Positions 1 to 12,239 of a DNA stretch of 64,000 nucleotides are shown one piece after another. Location: assembly GCA_030789695.1 (NCBI GenBank), contig CM061141.1, positions 277,829,871-277,893,870 on the forward strand. Reading direction: 5' to 3'. Position 1 is the stretch's first letter. Each line of letters begins with the position of its first letter. The notes below the pieces were generated by a model. It did no database searches, was not told where the DNA came from, and saw only the letters and a list, made by a program, of their open reading frames with translations. The position numbers were made by a program, and so were the translations under genes. Source of the DNA: Scilla litardierei. Taxonomy: Eukaryota > Streptophyta > Magnoliopsida > Asparagales > Asparagaceae.

Positions 1-1005
1 AGGTACGGAGATTACCAGGAGTGGCCGGAGGACGGTCTGGGAGGCGACGAGTGGCACGGAGACCGAGGAGACTATGGGGGTCGCAGAGGAGGACCACCGA
101 GGCGATACGAGACTCTGGACGAAAGGAGACAGCACTACCGTCCGCGTCACAGAGACGATGGAAGGCCCGAGCATGGGCACTTTGGAGGAGATTGCAGAGT
201 CCAGAAGCTGAAGATGTCGATCTTTTCTGGGGAGGATCTACACGCCTGGTTGTTCACAGCGGAGAGATATTTCGCGGCGCATCACATGACCGAGGCCCAG
301 AAGCTGGAGGCGGCTGCCATCTGCATGGAGGGGCGAGCCCTGGGATGATACCGGTGGAAGGAGATGCGGCAGCAGATCAGGAGCTGGGAGGAGCTGAAGG
401 ACATGGTACTGGAGAAGTTTAGAGACCCCCGACTAGGGAACTTACACGAGCAGCTGTACGCCCTCAGGCAGGAGGGGCCGGTGCGGGAGTACATTGAGAG
501 ATTCGAGAGACTGGCAGGATGAGTTCATAGGGTGTCGGACGAGTCGCTGGAGGGCACCTTCTTGAAGGGACTACGTCCTAGTCTTCAAGCTACGGTGAGG
601 CCATACAAGCCTCGAGGGCTTTCCGAGGTCATCGAGATGGCGCAGATGGTGGAGGACTCCCGAGCTGAGGATAGGAGAGGCGGGAGCAACTACAGTGGGC
701 AGATACAGCGGGGCACTACGACTGGGGCAGGCAGAGCGGTGATCACTACTGAGACAGTTCAGACAGGGCTTGAGAAGACGGATGAGCAGAACCCACTACC
801 AGCCGGGGGCCCCTTTCGACGGATGACCGATGCGGAGATGAGGGAGAAAAGGCAAAAGGGGCTATGTTTCAGATGCGACGAGCGCTTCACTCCCGGACAC
901 CGCTGTGTGGATCGAAAACTGCAAGTGTTGATAGCGGAAGCCGACGAGGAAGATGACGTGGAGGACGAACGGATCAGAGGGGAGGATGACTCCCACTCGG
1001 AGTAG
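1..1005 (+). pseudogene. E1 gag (retrotransposon gag domain and zinc-knuckle-like motif), decayed
   Basis: Open segments together encode a Ty3/gypsy-type gag core (about 230-640) and a cysteine motif [14 protein letters not shown] at about 865-907, followed by an acidic tail ending at the stop near 1003. In-frame TGA codons interrupt it near 343 and 520. The second fits CGA to TGA decay. Gag would package element RNA into virus-like particles. The motif and its leader ([18 protein letters not shown]) recur almost unchanged in E2 and E5 and degraded in E3, which ties the four gags together. The start lies outside the window. Confidence 0.75.
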
Positions 1006-1059
1006 TACCGCCGGGACTTACACCACCTTGAGGACAAGGTGGTTCTTTGGGGGGAGTAT

Positions 1060-1387
1060 TGATAGACCTGGCGGTCTATTTCCACCCAAGCATGGGCCGG
1101 GCCCATGTGTATCCGACGGCCCCCTCCTTTCCTTATGCGCGCGCGGCCCTTCGCCCGCCATAGGATCCCTAGTTTCTTTTATTTATATGGCTAGCTGTCA
1201 TTTGTGATTTTTATGCTTGATATTGAGATTATTCTATTGAGCGTCATTAGGAGTAGTTCTTAGATTAAACGAGTGCGGACGTTCTCTTAGGCGTCTTGGG
1301 AGGAGAGCGCACCTCTTTGTGCTCAACTATCTTGTTATTCCTTTGAATTCTCTATAAAAATTGTCTTTTTTATCTTGGATCCTACCA
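1060..1387 (+). repeat. E1 3' LTR
   Basis: About 328 bp, TG...CA ends, directly after a purine tract. Its 3' half (gtgcggacgttctc, ggcgtcttgggagg) is clearly related to the LTRs of E5 and E4, so all three belong to one broader family. The 5' half is unrelated and richer in GC. Confidence 0.7.
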
Positions 1388-1392
1388 GAGAG

Positions 1393-2552
1393 CTCTTGAG
1401 AGGGAATTGAGGGAGTTTGAGAGTTGCTTATACATCTCTTGAGATATTCAATAGCATCAAGAAGTATAAGAGATATTAGCACACTCATATATATAGGAAC
1501 CCTATATCAAACCCCAAAACCCAAGAAAACAGCCAAAGAATCAATTCTACAACGGCTAGAGACTGGGCGAAAACGACAGGAACAGTCGACTGATGATCAA
1601 AAGACAGTCGACTGATCAACGGCTAGAAAATATCCAACGGCTATATTCTGAGCCAGGACAGTTGACTGATGAAGTCGATACAGTCGACTGAGAACAAGAC
1701 AGGCGCCTGTAATTCCTTCAGCAGGCGACTGCTGCAGGGGATGGAATGAAACATGGAGCTGCACTCTTTCTCCAGGTAAGCACACAGGCGACTAATGTCA
1801 ATAATACAGTCGACTGTCTATTAGCCAGGCGACTGTAAAACCTTAATCAGTCGTCTGCTGTATAAGATGGAGAAACAACAGAGAGATGCAGAGAATGCAC
1901 TTACGTTATGCAGACAACTGGTGACTAATCTACAGGCGACTGTAATTATACATGCGACTGTAAGCTGACCAATAGTCGACTGTGCGTAAAGCTCATGTTT
2001 GAGTCAATTGAAATGTTGACTTGAGCTGTGCATATCAGGCGACTGTAGAAGGAGCTACAGGCGACTGGAAATCACCCAGTCGACTGTGTTTCCTTCAGCA
2101 GGCGACTGATGGAAAGTCAGAGACTCCAAACGAGTCTTTGGACAGAGTGAACCTATTGGGTTGGATTCTATGATAATCCTAAGGCTCACGAAGATGGCTA
2201 GATGCATATGCATGAATGAGTAAACCATCTAACAAGGCATTACATTAATCCTAGACTCAAAAAAGAGAGAAAGCAATAAAGTAAATTTCATGGATTACAA
2301 TGCTCTCCTTAGAGTCTAAGTCTTCAATCTTGATGCCTTGATTGCTCTCCATCATCTCCAAGCTTTGGCACTCCTTGAGTCCAAGCTTTGGCTCTTCTCC
2401 ACTTGATGTCTATTCTTGCACCAAGTGATTAGTCTCCAAGAAAGATATTCTTGAAATAAAACTGAGAGACTAAAACATGAGAGTCATTAACAATAACATA
2501 ATGTTATGATCATCATCAAAATAAGATTGGTATGAAACACCAATACTCAACA
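1393..2552 (-). repeat. Antisense SIRE-like Ty1/copia LTR, truncated by E1
   Basis: Read on the minus strand this begins TGTTGAGTATTGG, then a TTTTGATGATGATCA segment typical of SIRE/Maximus-type LTR starts. At 1575-2115 it carries about fifteen copies of CAGTCGACTG/CAGGCGACTG variants. Nearer its 3' end are three CAACGGCTA boxes (1549-1643) and a TATA-like run (about 1487-1497). E1 replaces the remaining 3' part. No coding sequence is attached. Confidence 0.55.
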
Positions 2553-5427
2553 ATTGAGTCACCTCAAGTATATTTTGATGATGGGCAAACGATTAGTGAT
2601 GCTATTAAGATTTATGAGTGTATGTACACAATACTAATCATAATTATTTCAAGCCAAGATAATAGAAGTCAACAAGATCAAGTCAAAGTAGTTCATTCAA
2701 GCTTAAAAGTCTAGAAGCTCAAGTTTGAAGAACAAGGGTTAATGAATTTGAGCTCAATATTAAGATAGAGAGGCTAATCCAAGACTCATGAAGTGTAAGA
2801 TCTCAATATCATGGTTTAAGGTTTTGCCAGATACCCTTCGGCATCGTGGGTTTCATCTCAGTTTCGGTGTAGACCGAGACGAAACGCGGGGTCATTTCTC
2901 GGTTTCTGCTGAAATGGTGCCGTCCCGGCCGGATCCGGTCGAAACGGCATTGATCCGGCCGAAACGGCACTGTTCTGGTCGAAACGAAAGGGGAAAAAAG
3001 AAAAAATTCAATGAAAACCCAGCAGAAAGCCAGAAACAAGAAAAAGTGAAAGAAAAAAATAAAAAAATAAAAACGAATAGAAAAAATGAAGAAGACTTAC
3101 CTGTTGGCATCGTCATCGTCGCCAGAGTCGTCATCGTCGGTGTCGTCTTCTACGCCACCAGCAAAAGGGAAGAAGAGACGAGAAGAGAAGAGTGATGAAG
3201 AAGAGGGAAAGAGATCACGGGGTCTACCAATAGTGCTGCTACAGCACTCAGATATTTTAAGGTGGTTGCTATGCGTACAGACCATTTTGCACAAATTTAT
3301 TTACAAGTTTGCCATTCACAATACTTCTCTTTTTTATATGAAAGGTGCAGTATGTGTAATATATAAAAGTAAGCAAAAAAATATTTAAGTAAAGTGATGT
3401 GAAAGGTGAATGGCAATGATGTGATCCCAATGTATCAAAAAAATAGCAATGATGTGAATATCAGTACATAAAGTATGCAATAACTAAGCAATGTAAATAT
3501 TAAAAATTTCAACAACCCAGACCTTAATTACTTCACAAAATTTATCCTAAAATAACTGGAAAACATATTAATGTACTGGCATCCAATCATTCATATAAGT
3601 GTTATAACGAGCATACCCAGTGGGCTTTAGTCCTTAAAGGAGGCTATTACTTGGAGAAAACAAATTAATGCATTCAGTCAAATCACTAATATCCAACTTT
3701 GTAGTTCCTTTTAGAGTTCTAAGGCTGCACCTTTCATATAACAACCTTATTATTTGATTTCAACATCAGAAATTACGGTTAGTAGAAATTACGGTTACAT
3801 GCTAGGTTCTTAAATGGCTTAATAAAATAAAAAAGAGAAGAACTGATATTCACATTACTTTAGTTTTATATACTAATATATATAAAAATATTACAGTTAC
3901 TATATAAACAGTAAGCAAAAAATTGTAACATAATTATATATATTTCGCAAAATGTATAACTAGTAAAAAATATTTGATACTTTAGTATTTGGTAGTATTT
4001 GATAGGTATTTAAGTATGTGATACTACCGATACGGGTGAAACGAAACTTACTTCCGAAACGACCAAAATGGACGATACCGATACCGAAACCCAAATTTTC
4101 AGAAGACCGAGACCGAGACCGATAACCTTGCTCAAGAGACAAGTTAAAGAATAAAGGATTACATCAAAGCTTCAAGATTGTGTAAGTGATGTACATATTT
4201 ATGTAACTTGTCTTTTGAATGTCAAAGCCTTTAAATTGATGCTTACATACACTTAGACAATACCTTAGAATATGTTTAAAATGTTTTAAAGGTTTTCTAA
4301 ATTAATTTTTTTATGTATTTTTAGATTAAACCCTAAGTATCATATGTATAGTAGTCGATTAATACTAACACTTAGTCGACTAGCTGCAATGTCTATAAAC
4401 TGGCCACTACAGTTATGAAACTAGTCGATTAACTAGTAAGATAGCTATATTCGACTAGTTTAAACAGTAAGTTTCATCTCTTCCTTATAGTACTGGACTA
4501 ATCGACCAGAGTTTAACAAGTAGTCGACTAATGGTCTGACTACTCGACTAATGAGTGAGCTCTAATCGACTAGTAATTAGCCGTTGGTCCATAAAGGCCA
4601 CATTCTGACTAGCCGTTTCTAGCCATTATAATGGCATTTGGACAGTCTGTTTTGTCCTGTTTTGAGGGCTATATATGAGGGTTTGCTCAAAGCTTAGAGA
4701 AATTTTAAGAATAAACTCAAGCTTTTAAGCTCTATTGTGCTCTAAACTCTTAAATGCCAAAAGCCCTCTTACTAGGCCATCTGCTCCAAAAGTTTTCTAT
4801 TTCATTGGCCACCATTCTTTAATCTCTCCAATATCTTATTTTAGATTATTTTAAGATCCAAGAATTTCTCCTTAGCCACATTTTCACTCTCAAGCTTCAA
4901 TTGCAAACTTTATCATCAAAAGTGTAAGTTGCAAAATGCATAAATGTTTGTATTGGAAAATCCACAGTTGTGGGCCTCTTATGAAGAGATGTTGGTTTGA
5001 AATACTCACTTGGTGAAGTGGTGAAAATCCGTACTTGGTAAGGTGATTGTAAATCCTCTTGTTGAAGAGGTGGTGAAAGTCTTCTTTTAGGGAGGCAAGT
5101 GTAATATTTCTCTATTTAAAGAGTTAATTAGTGGATTTAAACCAAGCGCGGCTTGGGATTGAACGTGCGGAAGTAGGTGAATCAGGATAAATTGCCTGTC
5201 TGCTTGCTGTCTTTGTGACTCGTGTTATTATTTCTTGCAATTGTTCTTTAATTTCCGATGATTCATATTCTTGCAAGTTGTGTTATTGTTGATTAAGAAT
5301 TAATGAGGTAACACTAATTGATTTCTTAGGCGAAATTTTAGAGAAAAGTTTTTAATCTAATTTTTATTTGCATAACACTATTTACCTCCATCTACTGTTT
5401 CACTTACCGTCTACAAGATCCTACACA
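2553..5427 (+). mobile_element. SIRE-like solo LTR split by hAT-A
   Basis: The left part (about 2553-2809) starts with a degraded TTTTGATGATGGGCAAA block. The right part (4131-5427) resumes after hAT-A and ends ctacaagatcctaca, like the ends of the solo LTRs at 9360 and 39100. Features: an AGTCGACT-variant array (4353-4575), AGCCGTT boxes after it, and a TATA-like gctatatatgagg near 4669. The outer boundary at the left abuts the antisense LTR head to head, so a target duplication is not resolvable. About 1.55 kb without the insertion, similar to the copy at 39100. Confidence 0.6.
2810..4130. mobile_element. hAT-A: non-autonomous hAT-type DNA transposon
   Basis: Termini CATGGTTTAAGG and, inverted, CAAGGTTATCGG, flanked by an 8-bp target duplication matching at 6 of 8 positions (ctcaatat 2802-2809, ctcaagag 4131-4138). 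Both subterminal regions carry repeated GGTATCGGTATCG and GAGACCGAGACC units, typical of hAT transposase binding sites. On the minus strand an acidic coding tail (about 3110-3165, rich in D) ends at a good donor CAG|GTAAGT (about 3098-3103) followed by a T-rich intron-like run. Its right end matches the terminus of hAT-D at 46.7 kb, which suggests hAT-A is a deletion derivative of that family. It sits inside a SIRE-like LTR. Confidence 0.7.
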
Positions 5428-6989
5428 AAGTAGCTTAATAACTAGGATGGTGCCCCTTAAGATGACTTTTGATACTTGCACATAGGGAACAAATAATGAC
5501 GTTAGCCACGCCAAATTGAGAAAGAGGTTTTTGATTTGCCTCCTCTGACGCTGAAGTTAATTCTGAGTAAAATAAGAAAAATAACAAACAAATAAAGATG
5601 ACAATAATAAGTGGGGGAACCAAACCTTTCATTTTGGTAGATGTGCCCTTTCATATGATACGGTGGGGGTATCATGATAAATTTCTTTTGAGACATGTTG
5701 TTGGCTTTGGATTGAACTGTGGATGGAACATGTATCGTGAGTGGGTTGAAAACAAACATCGGCGGGGCTTGATAGCCAGAGGCGGGCTTCCCTTATCAAG
5801 TATTAAGTGAGTTTTGATGGAAGGGTTTAGGTTGAAATTGGAGCCAAAATATGGTGCCAATCCAAATTTATATCTAATTTTTTTTGGGTAATAGTCTTTT
5901 TTTCAACAAACCCTCATTCCTAGTGATTAATTGCCGTGTTTTGCTTTCTCACTATATTAATTATGATTAATGTTTATTAGACAGTATTATAATGGGATAT
6001 AACATGAGTATAAGAAACTTTTTGCCTTCAAATGTCAGGGTTCTTCACTCAAGGAAATCCCTAATATATGATGAATGTTACTTAAATTTCTGCATCAATA
6101 ATTGTGGGCCCTGTAGGATAGGAGGGGTCTGGTATGGCCTTCATTAAGATTCACATGTGCAGAAAGAGACTAGAAAAAAGGTCAGCAGATTTGGTTAGCA
6201 GCGGCTGTCAATGCTACATGTTGTTTACCTTTAAAGGGGAAAAATAGGGGGGAGCCATAAAACTTTTGAGCGAGTTACGTGCCATATAGCAGCATAAACA
6301 TGGTTTTCTGAAAAAAGAATTTAAAGTTAATTGTGGTTTTTTGTCATTTAGCCCTTTTCTCCTAGCATGTCAAGTTGAACATTATCGAATTTTGAGACAA
6401 ACACAAGCAGCAGATATCCTATACTTGGCTGGAAATGTAAAGTAATTAACCAAATATAAAGTAATTAACCTATGTGGCCGATTGAAAATCTTTTTAGTAA
6501 GTCCTGTTTTACTGGTAACACCAGAAACTCCTTTGCGTTGTGTAGCTACTTTACCCAACACCTTTAGCTAATGACCATAAACCAAGCGCTATGCACATGT
6601 ATCAAACGATCTTCTTCCTTAACACCCTTCCGTGGGCCTGTAGGCCATGTGCAAAGGTCTCTGACATTAATGCGGTGCACTAGAAAGGCAGAATAAATAG
6701 AGCAAATAAACCTAAGTGCTGATTCTATTAAGAGTTGATGACGAGCTTAATAATACATAATCAAGTCAAACCATTTTAAAACATTCTCATTAGAATGATA
6801 CTATTAATTGTACAATGATTGGATTCTGTTATTAATTATTTGGATTTAATTAGTATGTGGCATTTTATGTAATTGGTTTAAACCTTATAAATGTTTGAGT
6901 TGCACTGTAAGATGTTGCATATGGTACCTCCATCAAATTCTTTAGAGCTACCAATTGTTCACTAATTTTAACGCTTGTTATGATATGGT
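5428..6989. other. Intronic DNA, no gene seen
   Basis: AT-rich sequence between the SIRE-like LTR and the next repeat. No ORF with recognisable homology, no RNA gene and no clear repeat boundary. Presumed to belong to the upstream VPS39 intron. Confidence 0.5.
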
Positions 6990-9200
6990 GAGAAAAAAGG
7001 AAGCTATGTGTCACGAACATGGACACTGGACATGAGATGAACACGACACCAGATGAACACGGGGACATGGTAAATTCTTAAGAAGTAGGACACACGTGCA
7101 CATTGATATAATAACTTATGTGCAAGCATATCTGTTTATATATAATGCACATCGAAACTCATAATGAATAGATGTGCTATATAAAAATTGAAAAGAACAA
7201 TATAATTTTCAATGATAAAATTCATAGTTTCCACAAATAACAAAATCAAACAAAAAAGATATAAGAAAAATCTAATTGATACCTAAATAATTCAAGTGAT
7301 ATTTATGCTTTGTTGATATATTTCTTGTTTAGTTAAGAAGATCATTTTTAAATTTTTAAAAGAGACGCATGGTTCTAAAGTGCCCTACACACAGTGTTCT
7401 AAATATCAGATATCGGTCGCGTATCGGCCTAGGAAATTTGATATCGGATTGCGGATATCGGGGATATTGACTAAATATCGGAGTGTCATATCGGATGCTT
7501 AAAAATGATGTTATATGCAAGAAAATGATGTCTTATTGTCAAAGCTAAGCATTGGAAGTGTTGATTGAAGGAAGGGAGGCTCTTGAAGTATTTTGGATTT
7601 GTAAGAGACTCAAATGCATTGATGTGATAAACGAAGTGCAAGTTTATCCCCAAGTAATTCTACACGTATTTACATGGTCCACACATGTTCACCTCCTTTG
7701 CGCATACTGTAAACTGAAAACCAGTTCGCGACTCGCGAGCATGTTTTGCTAGAAGTTCATAAAGTAATCTGGCTTGGGTTCAAGAGATGCCTTGATAACA
7801 ATTTGTTGGGCTAGATCAGGCAATGGTTAAGTAAGATGATTGAGGGGGTAGATAAACTTGCAGACTGATATTATGGTTAAGGACCACAAGGGTTTATTAT
7901 TATAGTTAACAGTGCTAATTAGTACACAGATGGTAGTAAGGATGAAATTGTATGCATGATCGAGAAAATCTTCGGTACTTTCTTTGAAACATCAAATGTC
8001 AAAATCGCAGATCAGACACTAATCAAATAAGCACATATTTGTTCATACAACATACAACAAGAAAAATCCAATAAATGATCATCTCTCGGGGTAATTTTTT
8101 ATAAATTACCGGCGAATTGTCCGATCATCTCGATCGCAGGAAAAAAAGAAAACGAAAAAAGGGAAAAAAACGAAATCAGAAAGAAAAAACGAAAAAAAAA
8201 GAAAATCAGAAAAAAAAAACGAAAAAAAAAACGAAACTTACCTGTGCGAATCGCCGAACTCCCCCAATCCAAGCTTCGAGCATCTCTCGAGGCTCCACCG
8301 GCGAGTATCCACCTCCGATGACTTTGAAAGGTTGGAAAGTCCACGGCGAGCAGCGGGGGCGAGCAGCGGGGGGAAGGCGATGTGATTTTAGGGTTTTTTG
8401 CTCGAAAATTGAAACCTCTCTCACATTCGACCGCAGCCCTTTGAGGTTAAGCGATGGATTCGGGTATAGGGTCGGGTCGGATCCACTGTGCCATGGATCC
8501 GACCCATAACCTGTTAAAACATTCTAACCAATTTTACCAAAAATCGGCCGATATTTACATAGCGGATATCGGCCGACATATCGGCCGATATGTCGGATAG
8601 CGGCCGATATGCCCTCGAAAAGCGGAAACCACAATGAAGTAGCCCATATCGTATCGGGCTTGTAATTTTTCCGCTATAGCAGCCGATATTGCGGATAGCG
8701 GACCGATATTTAGAACACTGCCTACACATGACATTTAGATTTTATTTATAGGGGACATGACTCAGACATATAATTTTTTGGGGTTTTAAAGTTGGTCTCA
8801 AATTCAGAATGTCCGATACATGCTAAGCAAGTGTTGTGCAAGTGTCGTTTTCCGATACTTGACTGACATGGACACATCACCCATTTTGAAGGGTCGTGTT
8901 TTTATAGAATGGAAGTTGCCTAGATTTATCATTATTTAAGCATTTGTTATAATAAGGTGGCTTTTAGTAAAATAGATCTATGGATATTAGCCATTTGGTT
9001 TTGAATTGGTAGGTGTCTAAGTCTTCCTGTTCTTAAGGGAAGCCATGGTCTGTAGGTATGAATATTTAAATATAAAAAGTTATAAACCCCAATTCCTTTG
9101 ATTAGTAGACAAACACGAATACCATGTTCTACATGGACATGAGGTGTTGGACATGACACCTTCAAACTAAGACACTAGGACACATATAGGTACATGATTT
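6990..9200. repeat. Degraded repeat with GGACAC/GACATG subterminal motifs, split by hAT-B
   Basis: Left piece about 6990-7391 (gtgtcacgaacatggacac and several further gacatg/gacac words). Right piece about 8721-8905 ends with the related inverted motif (gacatggacacatca). A second partial copy of the left end lies at 9118-9200. Direct continuity across hAT-B is shown by its 8-bp target duplication. The superfamily is unclear. No coding sequence seen. Confidence 0.4.
7392..8720. mobile_element. hAT-B: non-autonomous hAT-type DNA transposon
   Basis: 1329 bp with inverted ends CAGTGTTCTAAATAT (7392-7406 and, inverted, 8706-8720) and a perfect 8-bp target duplication CCTACACA (7384-7391 and 8721-8728), diagnostic of the hAT superfamily. 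Both ends contain many ATATCGG/CCGATAT words, densest at 8540-8715. Inside, the minus strand shows a GC-rich exon-like segment with an AAACCCTA box (about 8385-8400) and a donor CACAG|GTAAGT (about 8235-8245), followed by a pure A/G run on the plus strand (8140-8235). No transposase. The layout resembles hAT-A: terminal arrays, one exon-like block and a homopurine block. Confidence 0.85.
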
Positions 9201-9359
9201 TTCATGCATAGATGTGTATTTAACTCATATATCTGAATGTAGTTGGTTTTTATTCACTTATACAAGAACTAAGATAGTAAATTGATTTATGAACCATTAT
9301 CATTTGTCAGAAGAGGGCATAATGCACTTCATGTTTATATATATTGGTGGTGAATAAAG

Positions 9360-10688
9360 TGTTGGATCCTAGATTGTAAGGAGAAACACTAGAGGGGGTC
9401 TATAATTTTTATGAAATTTAAAAGAAATCTCTATATTTCTCCTAAGATAAAATCTTTATCAACAATCTTGCAAATAATGTAAGCAGCGGAAAATATATAG
9501 TTGCAAGAGAATAACACAACACAGAAAAGTAATCGCTAACAAGATGATTTTTACATTGGTTCAGTCATCCCGTGACTTATATCCCGTGACTTATATCCCG
9601 TGACTTACAAGCACTGTAACCCTTGATGATTTTAACGCACAGTCAACACCTTAACTCTTGAGGATTTCCAAATCAACCACTTCTCACAACCGTAAGTGAA
9701 AATATACTTACAACGATTTGTTGAATACAATTATCTGTAACCTGAATTGAAGCTCTTGTGAATGTGACGAGGCTATAAAAAACTTGATCTTAAAATGATA
9801 AAAATTGAAGCTAGTTGAAGATCAAGAAATTAATTTACCAACAGAAGATTGGCAACTTTTTAGGAAATGCCAAAGAAAGGTTTTTCAAAAAAAAATTTGG
9901 AGCACAAAAATACTTTTTCTCTTTAGAAATTGATCATAAATTTTTAGAAATAAATTCTGAACAACCCTATATATATGATGAAAATTGGGTCAAAATAATG
10001 TACCGAAACATCGCTCAAACGGTCAAAAACGGCTAGTAGAAAAATTTCTGTTATAGGTCAAACGAATAGTTTTAGTCAATTAGAGTGTGTTCCTGGTCGG
10101 CTAGAGGCTCACTAGTCGACTAGGTGGAAGCATCTAGTCGACTAGCCCAATCATGTCAAGAGATTGGTTGCTATCTGAAATTTCTAATCGACTGGAGTAT
10201 ACTAGTTGACTAGCTCATGAGTTAGTCGACTAGTTCATATACTCTAGTTGACTAGCTTGACTAGCTTGACATGTTGCTAGCATATTGATTTTCAGGTTTA
10301 GCTTAGTCGATTGTGTGTCTGTCTAGTCAATTAGTTAACTAATGAAAATTTATTTTTGGTCCTTTAAAATCATAGGAATGTTTTGAAAACTTTTCTAAAT
10401 GTTTTCAAAACTTATTTAAAGAATTCCTAAGCAACTAAGGCTTTAATATGCTGATTAAGACAAAGGTTAAATTACATCAAAACATAAATGTTACTTTGAG
10501 CATGTCGATGTAATCTTGAATTTTCATTCTCCTTGTATTGATTCCCTTGAGTGCTATGCCTTGGTTAAACTCACCTAACATTCCGTGCTCCTTGATTTGC
10601 TTTATAATTTCATACATGTACTCGTAAATTATTAGATGACATATTTGCTCATAATCAAAACATACATGGTGTGGCTCAATACTCAATA
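9360..10688 (-). mobile_element. Antisense SIRE-like Ty1/copia solo LTR
   Basis: 1329 bp flanked by a perfect 5-bp target duplication TAAAG (9355-9359, 10689-10693). The plus-strand start tgttggatcctag is the inverse of the usual LTR end. The other end reads TATTGAGTATTGAGCC on the minus strand, so the canonical TG has become TA. A block TTTTGATTATGAGCAAA follows it. The array of CTAGTCGACTAG variants is at 10070-10330, followed (minus orientation) by a CCGTTT box and a TATATATAGGG run near 9970. Three tandem copies of tatatcccgtgact-type units lie at 9567-9606. A single LTR with intact duplication means recombination removed the coding region. Confidence 0.8.
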
Positions 10689-10693
10689 TAAAG

Positions 10694-11290
10694 GTTCACA
10701 GATTTAGAAAGGTTCAATATGGATCGACATGTGTGATGTTTCAGGCCGGCTCGGATACATCAAACTTTGATAAAGTGGACGTGTGCCACAGATCATAGGT
10801 CAACTCTCATCATAACTTTGACATTTTGGTGTAGTGATATGACTTTTAAATGGGAGTTAAGCCAAGTTCAAATCTCGTCGATAGTGCAATTAAAAGTAGA
10901 TTAAAAATGAGAATAATGGGTATCATATGGCATATGAGACGGCCTCATATGCCAAGACTTCAAAAGGTGGGAAGTACAAGCTTTACATGTGTTTGTTGTA
11001 CTTTCCACCCTTTTGTGTCTTGGTATATGAGGCTTAGCATCATATGCCATATGATATCCATTATTCTCATTAAAAATATACCACAACAAAATGTCCATGT
11101 TTCGGCCGAAAATTGGATGAAGATCTTGGTAGAATAAAATTAAATCCATTGACCCTTATCATAACTTTGGAGCTTTGCTGGAGTATCAGAGCTTTAAGAT
11201 GACTGCTGGCCCGGGTAGAATATGAAATTATATCCATTGACCCGTATGTTAACTTCGGAGTTTTGATGTAGTGCCGGTACACTATAAATT
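10694..11290. repeat. Three degenerate direct repeats around a fold-back
   Basis: Related lines containing cataactttg...gtagtg or gagtatcag occur at about 10801-10840, 11147-11190 and 11236-11275, preceded by tccattgaccc in two cases. The fold-back (10903-11075) sits between the first and second. No gene is visible. Confidence 0.4.
10903..11075. repeat. Fold-back (hairpin) element, arms about 76 bp
   Basis: The left arm (10903-10978) and right arm (10997-11075) are nearly complementary, with a loop of about 18 nt. Each arm also contains shorter internal palindromes such as atcatatggcatatga. This may be a MITE or another inverted-repeat transposon. In an RNA it would fold into a long hairpin. 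No clear target duplication was found. Confidence 0.65.
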
Positions 11291-12239
11291 ATGACCATAA
11301 AGATCCAAATTGTCTGTAATTTTTCTCTTTATTTATTACTTCTAATGTATTGAGGGATTGCAACTTGCATTGTGGTCCAACTCCAATAGTAATTCGTGTT
11401 AACATGTGGTGTGTGCCAAAGAAGTAAGAGCTACTTTGTTGCTAACTATCTATAGATTTATTCTATTTTATTGTATTTGTTTATTTTTGACTGAGCAGGT
11501 AACATTATCTGCTAAACTGTTGTAGTATAAATTGGCTGTTTTCTTGCATAAATTAAACCACCAGATGGCTAGGGGAACATCTTATAAGCCATGAGCCTGC
11601 CTCGAAGTGCAAAGTTATCCAGCTGAGGTTAATGCGAGAAACATAATGAGTTCTGCCATAATATATTTTTGTATTCCTTTGGTCAAACATGTGGCGATTG
11701 AATTGATATGGTAACATTTATTATTCACAGTGACTACTTAAGTCTTGACACATGAAGTTCACATTTATTGCTCCATTTTATGTGTTTATAAATGACAATT
11801 AACCTAAAGTAACAAAGTGATCACATTCTCAATAAATGAAAGAAGAGACTGTAGTGGTATGAGTGATACTTAACTAGTCAAACATTATTAATACCTATTT
11901 TGTAAATAATGCTGGGCATATTATAGTATATAAACTTCAGAATATTTGCATTTTAAAGTTCCCTGCTCACAGCAAACCTCCATGTTTCATTATATGGAAC
12001 TTATCACAATTGCTTTTGATTTGTATAAATGAAGTAGTTTCTGTGGATGTTAATATGGCATTGATATATGATAGAACCATTCTTTGACTTATTATTGTCA
12101 AAGACATGTTGGACTGGGTAAACCATACACATAATCATGTTAGCCATGCTTGAAGGTGCTGTTGATATGTTTTCCCCCTTAGATCAAGTGGTTTCCTTCC
12201 TTTGATATGCATCTTATCACACTGCACCTTATCTTGCAG
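11291..12239 (+). other. 3' part of the upstream VPS39 intron
   Basis: AT-rich, no recognisable coding sequence. It ends in the acceptor tatcttgcag at 12239. No VPS39 propeller exon was found anywhere in 1-12239, so this intron is probably longer than 12.2 kb. Confidence 0.55.

Larger units (their letters stand above)
1..1387 (+). mobile_element. E1: gag-only (TR-GAG-like) LTR retrotransposon, 3' part
   Basis: The 5' end lies outside the window. A gag region (1-1005) is followed directly by a short stretch resembling the extreme end of a chromovirus pol (CACCACCTTGAGGACAA near 1021-1037), a purine-rich tract (tttggggggagta, 1046-1059) and an LTR starting TG at 1060 and ending CCTACCA at 1387. 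No protease, reverse transcriptase, RNase H or integrase lies between gag and the LTR, so the element cannot move by itself. It appears inserted in an antisense SIRE-like LTR that resumes at about 1393. The possible target duplication cannot be checked because the left end is missing. Established knowledge: plant elements with LTRs and gag alone are known as TR-GAG. Confidence 0.75.

Noticed and set aside
1575..2115. Regularly recurring short palindromes reminiscent of CRISPR repeats
   Set aside because: Units are only about 10 bp, spacing is irregular, units vary, and the setting is a plant LTR.
8099..8344. Phe-rich or Lys-rich ORFs on both strands in hAT-B
   Set aside because: Products of a homopurine run (8140-8235). 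They look intron-like after a GTAAGT donor, not coding.
12207..12239. ATG at 12207 as a translation start for the first VPS39 exon
   Set aside because: The codons before 12240 are intronic: a pyrimidine-rich acceptor tatcttgcag ends at 12239 and homology starts exactly there.
1..12239. Search for the CNH-propeller exons of VPS39
   Set aside because: No segment on the plus strand resembles the N-terminal domain, so these exons are taken to lie upstream of the window.
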